Shown here in pieces: positions 1 through 4,767 of a stretch of DNA of 5,295 nucleotides. Both the position numbers and the translations under genes were made by a program. Location: contig CAADUS010000237.1 of NCBI GenBank assembly GCA_900752275.1, forward strand, positions 1 to 5,295, given 5' to 3'. The notes beneath the pieces are model-generated. The model saw only the letters and a list, made by a program, of their open reading frames with translations, did not search any database and was not told the origin of the DNA. Position 1 is the stretch's first letter. Every line of letters starts with the position of its first letter. The stretch is from an uncultured Collinsella sp. (GTDB lineage Bacteria; Actinomycetota; Coriobacteriia; Coriobacteriales; Coriobacteriaceae).

Positions 1-1737
1 AATGCGCGGGGCAAACTGCGACAGTGCATCGATGATGGCGATGCCCAGCTGGCTCGGCTCCACGGGATCGTTTTTAAGGTAGCGCACGGCGTACAGACGC
101 TCGATGATGCTCGCGCGCGTGGACTTGGTGCCCAGGCCGCGCTTTTCCATCTCCTGCACGAGCTTGCCCTGGCTGTAGCGTGCGGGCGGCTCGGTCTGCT
201 TGGCCTCGAGCTTAATGTCGAACACGTCGACCGTATCGCCCTGCTCCAGCGGCGGCATCTGCTCGTCGCGCTTGAGTCCATACGGATACGCCTCGCGGAA
301 ACCCGGGGTCACGAGCACATCGCCCGAAGCCACGAACGGCTCACCATTGACGTCGAGCTCGAGCTTGGTGTTCTCGATGGTCGCGGGACCCATGAGCGTT
401 GCCAGGAAGCGACGGGCGATGAGGTCGTAGAGCTTGCGCTGGCCACCGTCGAGCGCGGACGGATCGCCCTCGCCCGTGGGATAGATAGGCGGGTGGTCGG
501 TGGTCTCGACCTTGCCGCGCGTGGGCTTCATGGGACCGGCGAGCACCTTTTTGCACACGGGCGCCAGCGCCGGGTTGATCTTTGCCAGGTCGCTCACCAC
601 GGCGCCCAGGTCGAGCGTCGCAGGGTACACGGTATTGTCGACACGCGGGTAGCTGATGAGGCCCGCCATGTAGAGAGACTCGGCGATGCGCATGGTACGC
701 GCAGGTGAGATGCCCTCGGCTGCGGCGGCAGCCTGCAGCGAGGTGGTCGCAAACGGCGTGGGCGGCTGCTGCTTGCGCGAACGCTTGGTCACCGCGGCGA
801 CGGTTGCCGTCGCAACGCCGTCAACGTGGCCGTACGCCGCCTCAGCAGCATCCTTGTCGGTAAAGCGCGCCGTCTTGTGCGCAATCTTAAAGCGGTCGTC
901 CTCGGCAGCACCCTGCGCGGCGCCCATGCCGCGGATCTGCCAATAGTCCTCGGGCACAAACGCCATGCGCTCGCGCTCGCGCTCGACCACCAGGGCAAGC
1001 GTCGGCGTCTGCACGCGGCCGGCGGAACGCACGTTGCCAAAACCGCCAAACTTGGCGAGTGTTAGGTAGCGCGTGAGCACCGCACCCCAGATGAGGTCGA
1101 TGTGCTGACGGCTCTCGCCGGCGTCGGCCAGGTTCTGGTCGAGCGAGACGAGATTATCGAAGGCCTGCGTGATCTCGGCCTTGGTAAACGAAGAATACTG
1201 GGCGCGGGCGACCGGCAGGTCGGGCGCAACCTCGCGCACCTTGTTGAGGGCGTCCGAACCGATCAGCTCGCCTTCGCGATCGAAGTCCGTGGCGATGATG
1301 ACGCTGTCGGACTTCTTGGCAAGGTTCTTGAGCGAACGAATGAGCTCCTTCTCGGCCGGTAGCTTAATGACGGGCGCCCAGGTGAGATAGGGCAGGCTCT
1401 CGAGCTTCCAGCCCTTGATGGAGATGCCATCGGCAAGAAACGGCTTGCGCTTGGTGTCGTAGGGCGGACGTGCCAGGCCATCGGGTATGTCGGCCGGCAG
1501 CATCTCGCCGTCCTCGGTGACCGAATACCAGCCCAGCTTTTTATCGAACAGCACGCTGTCGCAAAAATCGGGCGCGAGGATGTGACCGGCAAGGCCGATC
1601 GTCACGCACTCCTCGCCCTTCCACTCAAAACGGTAGATGGCGGTGTTGTACACCTTGTCCTTTTTGGGCTTACCCGTGGACAGACGCTCGGCGATCTGAC
1701 GCGCGGCGTCGTTTTTCTCGGCGATGATGAGCTTCAA
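1..1737 (-). CDS. topA: Type IA DNA topoisomerase, archaeal TopA-like (5' part; C-terminus outside window)
   Basis: This enzyme relaxes negatively supercoiled or single-stranded DNA by cutting one strand through a 5'-phosphotyrosine and passing the other through. The window holds 579 uninterrupted codons. The Toprim domain opens with IIAEKNDAA (Glu7) and carries the acidic motif TDFDREGE (Asp151, Asp153, Glu155), the expected metal-binding set. SAGRVQTPT follows near 238-246. The catalytic tyrosine is Tyr363 in ISYPRVDNTVYP, and GLGTKSTRASII lies near 535-544. The tyrosine block and GTKSTR resemble archaeal TopA more than bacterial TopA or E. coli TopB, judged from memory of the families. The start is TTG at 1737: an in-frame TAG lies four codons upstream, no other start codon intervenes, and AGGAG sits 6 nt ahead. 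It begins 54 nt after hypB and may be cotranscribed with it. C-terminal zinc fingers, if any, are not visible. A topB name is possible; type IA identity is very secure. Confidence 0.9.
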   Translation of the reverse strand, partial: MKLIIAEKNDAARQIAERLSTGKPKKDKVYNTAIYRFEWKGEECVTIGLAGHILAPDFCDSVLFDKKLGWYSVTEDGEMLPADIPDGLARPPYDTKRKPFLADGISIKGWKLESLPYLTWAPVIKLPAEKELIRSLKNLAKKSDSVIIATDFDREGELIGSDALNKVREVAPDLPVARAQYSSFTKAEITQAFDNLVSLDQNLADAGESRQHIDLIWGAVLTRYLTLAKFGGFGNVRSAGRVQTPTLALVVERERERMAFVPEDYWQIRGMGAAQGAAEDDRFKIAHKTARFTDKDAAEAAYGHVDGVATATVAAVTKRSRKQQPPTPFATTSLQAAAAAEGISPARTMRIAESLYMAGLISYPRVDNTVYPATLDLGAVVSDLAKINPALAPVCKKVLAGPMKPTRGKVETTDHPPIYPTGEGDPSALDGGQRKLYDLIARRFLATLMGPATIENTKLELDVNGEPFVASGDVLVTPGFREAYPYGLKRDEQMPPLEQGDTVDVFDIKLEAKQTEPPARYSQGKLVQEMEKRGLGTKSTRASIIERLYAVRYLKNDPVEPSQLGIAIIDALSQFAPRI

Positions 1738-1743
1738 AAGAGG

Positions 1744-1748
1744 CTCCT
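1744..1748 (-). promoter_or_regulatory. Ribosome binding site fixing the TTG start of the topoisomerase gene
   Basis: AGGAG on the minus strand lies 6 nt before the TTG at 1737. The in-frame stop TAG (1747-1749) overlaps this motif, and no ATG or GTG exists between that stop and the TTG, so TTG is the only sensible start. The weak start codon suggests modest translation (inference). Confidence 0.75.
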
Positions 1749-1791
1749 ATCTCGTATCTCTGCGGCTACGCCCGCCCGTATGGCGGCCGAC

Positions 1792-2475
1792 TTACGCCCT
1801 TGCTTGCTCAATCTGCCCGATGAGCCAATCGCACCAGGCATCCATGCCTTCGCCCTTGCGTGCGCTCACGGCAAACCGCGGCGCCTGCGGATTGAGGTCA
1901 TCGAGTGTCTTAGTATACCTATCCATGTCAAAATCGAAAGCCGGGACCACGTCGACCTTGTTGAGCAGCTGTGCGCCGGCGTGCTGGAAGATGCCCGGGT
2001 ACTTGATGGGCTTGTCGTCGCCCTCGGGCACCGAGAGGATCATGATGGACAGGTTCTCGCCCAGGTCAAAGTCAACTGGGCAGACAAGGTTGCCCACATT
2101 TTCGATAAAGATGACGTCGATGTTATCGAGCCCAACGGCCTGGTCGAACGCGTCAACGGCCTCCATGATCATGTTGCCCTCGAGGTGACACAGGCCGCCC
2201 GTGTTGATCTGGATGGCAGGCATGCCGGCTTCCTTCATGGTGATGGCGTCGACGTCCGAGGCGATATCGCCTTCGATGACGGCGCAGCGCAAGCCGGCCT
2301 TGTCGCGCAGGCGCTCGTTGGTGCCCAGAATCGTTGTTGTCTTACCCGAGCCGGGGCTCGACAAGACATTGATCACATAGGTGTTTGTCTCTTTAAATCG
2401 CTGTCGCAGCTGATCTGCCAGGCGCTCATTGCGCGACAGAATCGGCGACGCGATATCAATCGTTTTCTCGGCCAT
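1792..2475 (-). CDS. hypB: HypB, GTPase nickel chaperone for hydrogenase maturation
   Basis: HypB is a cytoplasmic SIMIBI-class GTPase that, with HypA, loads nickel into the large subunit of [NiFe] hydrogenase. The 227-residue protein has the P-loop SSPGSGKTT (39-47, Lys45), the GDIASD switch motif (69-74) and NKVD (172-175) for guanine specificity. ENVGNLVCP (125-133) supplies Cys132, and Cys96-His97 supply the rest of the G-domain metal site, so the three expected ligands are present. The usual TGxxCHL stretch reads TGGLCHL here. It lacks the N-terminal CCxxC-type high-affinity nickel motif and any histidine-rich region, so it is the short form, which probably takes nickel from HypA or another donor (inference). 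The ATG start has AAGGAG at 2484-2489, 8 nt upstream. It lies 55 nt after hypA and 54 nt before the topoisomerase gene. A role in urease nickel supply is possible, but no urease gene is seen. Confidence 0.96.
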   Translation of the reverse strand: MAEKTIDIASPILSRNERLADQLRQRFKETNTYVINVLSSPGSGKTTTILGTNERLRDKAGLRCAVIEGDIASDVDAITMKEAGMPAIQINTGGLCHLEGNMIMEAVDAFDQAVGLDNIDVIFIENVGNLVCPVDFDLGENLSIMILSVPEGDDKPIKYPGIFQHAGAQLLNKVDVVPAFDFDMDRYTKTLDDLNPQAPRFAVSARKGEGMDAWCDWLIGQIEQARA

Positions 2476-2512
2476 ACTTAGCGCTCCTTAATTTGGCCCC
2501 TTTATACCCCAT

Positions 2513-2528
2513 CACCAGATGGCTGGTG
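2513..2528 (-). other. Small hairpin between hypA and hypB
   Basis: CACCAG and CTGGTG form a perfect 6-bp stem around a 4-nt loop. With a 2-nt bulge, two more G-C pairs (2509-2510 with 2529-2530) extend it. No U-run follows in the minus-strand transcript, so it does not look like an intrinsic terminator. It could be an mRNA-processing or partial attenuation element between the two hyp genes, or chance. TATAAA follows at 2501-2506 on the minus strand, but no -35-like hexamer sits 17 nt upstream, so I do not call a promoter. Confidence 0.35.
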
Positions 2529-2530
2529 GG

Positions 2531-2887
2531 CTAATCGTCGGGGGTTTCGATTTCGATACTGGCGATGTCGAGCTCACGGCCGTGCAGCAGGCGCACGTTG
2601 GCGCCGCCACATTGGGGGCAGCGGCAATGGAAACGGTCGTGCTCAAAGACCTCACCGCAGTCCAGACACTCGCTTTGTGGATGGACTTCCTCCACGGCAA
2701 GCTCGCAGCCGCGCGTGAGCGGATCCTCGTCGCGAAACGTCTCCCACGCAAAGTCGAGCGCATCGCGCACGACCTCGGTCATATCCCCGATACGCAGCGT
2801 TACCAAAACGGCGCGCGAGGCCCCCGCCCCACGCGCCGCGCGAATCACTGTATCAAGTATGCCGTTGACAATGCCAACCTCGTGCAT
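2531..2887 (-). CDS. hypA: HypA, nickel metallochaperone for hydrogenase maturation
   Basis: HypA is a small cytoplasmic protein that binds nickel at its N-terminus and structural zinc in a four-cysteine knuckle. It passes nickel with HypB into the [NiFe] hydrogenase large-subunit precursor. At 118 residues it has normal family length. The start MHEVGIVNGIL supplies the invariant His2-Glu3 nickel site. The zinc site is Cys74-x2-Cys77 and Cys90-x2-Cys93, in CLDCGEVF and CRCPQCGG. The ATG must be right because the family requires Met-His-Glu at the N-terminus. The gene starts 6 nt after the tatC stop, and its GAGGAG ribosome site lies inside the last two tatC codons, so translation is probably coupled to tatC. 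HybF, the HypA paralogue, is the only close alternative. Confidence 0.97.
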   Translation of the reverse strand: MHEVGIVNGILDTVIRAARGAGASRAVLVTLRIGDMTEVVRDALDFAWETFRDEDPLTRGCELAVEEVHPQSECLDCGEVFEHDRFHCRCPQCGGANVRLLHGRELDIASIEIETPDD

Positions 2888-2893
2888 ACCGAT

Positions 2894-3688
2894 TTACTCC
2901 TCGTCGTCCTCTTCGTCGTCCGAAAACAGGTCCAGACGGCTCACAAACAAGCCCTCCTTGCCCTCGCGCGCGGTAATGACCACGCGAGCGATGGCGAGCG
3001 AAATCTCGTAGAGCGAGAGCAGGGCGCCATACATAAGGCCCAGCGTAACGGGCGAGCCGTCGGGCGTAATCACAGCCGAGCCCACAAGCAGACCAACATA
3101 TACGAAACGCCAGGCACTGCGGAAGGCCGCGTAGGACACGATGTGGAAGACGGACAGGTAGAAGATGATGAGCGGCAGCTCAAACGCCACACCAAAGCCG
3201 ATCATAAAGAGCAGCTCCATGTTGACGTAGTTCTCCAGGTCGGGCAGCGCCGTGGCGACGGCCGAGGTCTCGCCGATAAGCCACTCAAAGCCCGCCGGGA
3301 TGATGATGAAATAGCAGAAGATGGCGCCCAGGAAGAACAGCACCGTCGAGGCGAGCACCGTGGGCACGACCCACTTGCGCTCGTTGGGGCGAAGCGCCGG
3401 CAGGAAAAACGCCAGAATCTGCCAGATAATCATGGGCGTGCACATGACCACGGCCATCTTGATGGCCAGCGAGAAGCGCAAGCCAAAGCCGCCGAGTGTG
3501 GTGGTGATGTAGAACTTGCCATCCGGCACAAAGGAGCGGATGGGGTCTTCCAGGATGTCGAGCACCACGGGCGTGGCGAAATACAACACGATAGCTGCGG
3601 CAAACACCGAGACGACCACGATGGTCAGGCGGCGACGGAGCTCTCCCAGGTGATCGAAGAGCGGCATACGCGCAGGTCCGATAGGCAT
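2894..3688 (-). CDS. tatC: TatC, twin-arginine signal receptor of the Tat translocase
   Basis: TatC is a six-helix inner-membrane protein that recognises the twin-arginine signal peptide of folded cargo and nucleates TatA assembly. The 264-residue length is typical. The N-terminal cytoplasmic motif FDHLGELRRRL contains Glu16. The first cytoplasmic loop, FFLPALRPNERKW, holds Phe94 and Glu103, both at the positions of the E. coli signal-binding residues. Hydrophobic segments are visible near 22-42, 74-96, 107-130 and 155-178, with two more in the last third. FGVAFELP matches helix 4, and TPDGSPVTLG precedes the last helix. The C-terminus is a short acidic tail (DDEEDDEE). The start codon overlaps the tatA-like stop in TAATG, with GGAGG 9 nt upstream. 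Met8 is an alternative start, but it has no comparable site and would lose the overlap. Confidence 0.98.
   Translation of the reverse strand: MPIGPARMPLFDHLGELRRRLTIVVVSVFAAAIVLYFATPVVLDILEDPIRSFVPDGKFYITTTLGGFGLRFSLAIKMAVVMCTPMIIWQILAFFLPALRPNERKWVVPTVLASTVLFFLGAIFCYFIIIPAGFEWLIGETSAVATALPDLENYVNMELLFMIGFGVAFELPLIIFYLSVFHIVSYAAFRSAWRFVYVGLLVGSAVITPDGSPVTLGLMYGALLSLYEISLAIARVVITAREGKEGLFVSRLDLFSDDEEDDEE
2897..2902 (-). promoter_or_regulatory. hypA ribosome binding site embedded in the end of tatC
   Basis: GAGGAG encodes the last two residues of TatC (Glu263-Glu264) and lies 9 nt before the hypA ATG. The acidic tail of TatC therefore doubles as the Shine-Dalgarno sequence of hypA, which favours coupled translation. 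Confidence 0.7.
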
Positions 3689-4248
3689 TACTCATCGCCT
3701 CCCTTCGGGGCAGCGGCGGCAGCGGCGTCGTCCTCGGCCTCGAGCTCGCGGGCGAGCTGGTCGACGACGGCCTTGCGCTTGCGGGGGCGACGGGCATAGA
3801 GATCAGCCGTCGTGGGCTCTGCCGGCTCCGGCTCGGGCTCTGCAGCAGGCTCGGGCTCGGGCTCGACGGCGGTATCGGCAGCAGCGGCAGGCTCGGCGCC
3901 CTCGCCCTCAGCAGCACCCTCGCTTGCAGCCTTCTCGGCGGCAAGGCGGGCGCGACGCTCGGCAAAGGTCTCCTTCTTGGCGGGCGCTGCCGTCTCGGCG
4001 GCATCCTCGTCCGCATCGGAATCGTCGTCGACGGCAGCCTTCTTGGGCTTGACCGGAGCCGACGCGGCCTCGCTCACCGGATCGATAATCTCGGACTGAA
4101 CAACGGCCGTCATCTTTTCCTGCGTCTCGCGGAACTGACGGATGGCACGGCCGATCGTGCGGCCCATCTGCGGGAGCTTATCCGGGCCAAACAGCAAAAA
4201 GCCGAAGACCACGATGATCGCGAGCTCACCCTCTCCAATACCAAACAC
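3688..4248 (-). CDS. tatA: Tat translocase pore subunit, TatA/TatB family, with long acidic C-terminal extension
   Basis: The protein has one transmembrane helix, an amphipathic helix and a long tail, and works with TatC to move folded proteins across the membrane. From the GTG at 4248 it has 186 residues and starts MFGIGEGELAIIV, with Glu8 in the helix. The hinge FGPDKLP (20-26) is followed by the amphipathic helix GRTIGRAIRQF, with Phe39 as in E. coli TatA. The Phe-Gly hinge favours TatA, but the length is TatB-like, so the exact class is uncertain. Residues 57-186 are low-complexity: an acidic run (74-82), a charged helix (93-108), two blocks of three Glu-Pro pairs (129-142), a basic patch RRPRKRK (153-159) and a six-alanine run. 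The start is chosen because GGAGG lies 5 nt before GTG and the family begins MFGIG. An ATG 45 nt upstream would add residues that do not fit the family. With only TatC beside it, a minimal TatAC system is possible. Confidence 0.92.
   Translation of the reverse strand: MFGIGEGELAIIVVFGFLLFGPDKLPQMGRTIGRAIRQFRETQEKMTAVVQSEIIDPVSEAASAPVKPKKAAVDDDSDADEDAAETAAPAKKETFAERRARLAAEKAASEGAAEGEGAEPAAAADTAVEPEPEPAAEPEPEPAEPTTADLYARRPRKRKAVVDQLARELEAEDDAAAAAAPKGGDE
3823..3864 (-). repeat. Glu-Pro tandem repeat inside the Tat subunit gene
   Basis: Seven 6-nt units lie here. Six are near-identical (GAGCCC with third-base variants) and encode Glu-Pro; the middle unit is GCTGCA and encodes Ala-Ala. The product is three Glu-Pro pairs, Ala-Ala, then three more pairs (residues 129-142). 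Because the unit is a multiple of three, slippage would change tail length without breaking the frame. Confidence 0.85.
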
Positions 4249-4253
4249 ACATA

Positions 4254-4258
4254 CCTCC
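4254..4258 (-). promoter_or_regulatory. Ribosome binding site deciding the GTG start of the Tat subunit gene
   Basis: GGAGG lies 5 nt before the GTG at 4248. An out-of-frame ATG overlaps the spacer and is not a start for this frame. The in-frame ATG at 4293 has no such site and adds a non-family N-terminus. Confidence 0.75.
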
Positions 4259-4260
4259 AA

Positions 4261-4280
4261 GGCTCGATGTGAGTCGAGCC
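4261..4280 (-). promoter_or_regulatory. Perfect hairpin just upstream of the tatA ribosome binding site
   Basis: GGCTCGA and TCGAGCC form an uninterrupted 7-bp stem around a 6-nt loop. It ends 2 nt before GGAGG in the presumed 5' leader of the tat-hyp operon. It could shield the mRNA 5' end, tune access to the ribosome site or be a protein-binding site. The symmetry is directly visible; the function is inference. Confidence 0.5.
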
Positions 4281-4323
4281 CGCACCGCGCCATTCGGCCG
4301 GAACTCGTCTATTCATTCGGTCA

Positions 4324-4329
4324 AGTATA
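4324..4329 (-). promoter_or_regulatory. Possible -10 box for the tat-hyp operon
   Basis: TATACT on the minus strand matches five of six positions of the sigma-70 -10 consensus. It would give a leader of roughly 65-70 nt before the tatA GTG. No good -35 hexamer is seen: the sequence 17 nt upstream is CGGACG, inside the GC-rich hairpin at 4330-4357. There is also no extended -10 TG. The candidate is weak and rests on position and hexamer alone. Confidence 0.25.
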
Positions 4330-4357
4330 GCGCCCGGACGCCAAAACGTCCGAGCGC
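4330..4357 (-). terminator. GC-rich 11-bp hairpin between the STAS gene and tatA, candidate terminator
   Basis: In the minus-strand transcript GCGCUCGGACG pairs with CGUCCGGGCGC around a 6-nt loop, giving ten Watson-Crick pairs and one G-U. The same position is a C-A mismatch on the plus strand, so the fold favours the minus-strand RNA. It lies 45 nt after the STAS stop codon. No U-run follows, so it is not a canonical intrinsic terminator; it may stabilise the upstream mRNA end or terminate with help. Confidence 0.4.
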
Positions 4358-4382
4358 ATCACAAACATATGCCAAACGGCAC

Positions 4383-4396
4383 GCCCCTTTTGGGGC
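4383..4396 (-). terminator. Short GC hairpin just after the STAS stop codon
   Basis: GCCCC and GGGGC form a 5-bp stem around a 4-nt loop, 5 nt beyond the STAS stop. The downstream sequence has only scattered U residues. Together with the larger hairpin at 4330-4357 it may mark the 3' end of the aminotransferase-STAS unit. Alone it is weak evidence. Confidence 0.3.
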
Positions 4397-4401
4397 AGGG
4401 C

Positions 4402-4716
4402 TTATGCCGCCGTGATCGAGATCTCCTGGTCGACGCCCAGCAGCTGAACCACGCGCATCACCGGGGGCTGCACATTGGTGCAGCTAAAGCGCTTGCCGTG
4501 GTCGACCGCGTGGTGCGCGGCGCCCACGAGCACGCCAATGCCCGTCGAATCAATGTAGCTCACCTGGGCAAAGTCGAGCTCAACGGCCTCGGTGGGCTGC
4601 TCGAGCGCCAAGTCGATGGCGTTGCGCAGACTATCGGCATTGGAGATATCAATCTCGCCGGTTACCTTAATGGTATAGAGCTCTGGCGTGGGGTTGGTGG
4701 AAATACCCAAATCCAT
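4402..4716 (-). CDS. STAS-domain protein, anti-sigma-factor antagonist type (SpoIIAA/RsbV-like)
   Basis: Proteins of this type bind a kinase-type anti-sigma factor and free its sigma factor; phosphorylation of one serine switches them off. The 104 residues are a single STAS domain. VTGEIDISNADSLR (18-31) matches the first strand and following turn of SpoIIAA (TGELD). VSYIDSTGIGVLVGA (52-66) contains the phospho-acceptor signature, with Ser57 equivalent to SpoIIAA Ser58. The N-terminal MDLGIS also resembles MSLGID of SpoIIAA. The ATG has AAAGGAG 7 nt upstream. It lies 51 nt after the aminotransferase gene with no clear terminator between, so the two may be cotranscribed. No RsbW/SpoIIAB-like kinase or sigma factor gene is in the window, so partner and regulon are unknown; the family call is solid. 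Confidence 0.88.
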   Translation of the reverse strand: MDLGISTNPTPELYTIKVTGEIDISNADSLRNAIDLALEQPTEAVELDFAQVSYIDSTGIGVLVGAAHHAVDHGKRFSCTNVQPPVMRVVQLLGVDQEISITAA

Positions 4717-4767
4717 GTATACGCTCCTTTACGTATCGAAAGTGCGGATAGTACGGGAAGCCGCGCG

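Noticed and set aside
1738..1791. Terminator or promoter between hypB and the topoisomerase gene
   Set aside because: Apart from the ribosome site I found no strong stem with a T-run and no matching -35/-10 pair in these 54 nt.
1582..2481. A 299-codon open frame on the plus strand
   Set aside because: It is antisense to hypB and the topoisomerase start, lacks a convincing ribosome site and shows no family motif. HypB on the other strand explains the region fully.
2519..3799. A 426-codon open frame on the plus strand
   Set aside because: It runs antisense across hypA, tatC and the end of tatA, all with clear family motifs. Its product is rich in Arg, His, Asp and Gln with no recognisable domain, as expected from the shadow frame of GC-rich genes.
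4249..4293. A longer N-terminus for the Tat subunit from the ATG at 4293
   Set aside because: The added residues do not fit the MFGIG family start and would place the GGAGG site and the 7-bp hairpin inside the coding region.
4319..4324. TTGACC as a -35 box for the tat operon
   Set aside because: The hexamer 17 nt downstream reads CCGGCC, which is no -10, and no better spacing is visible.
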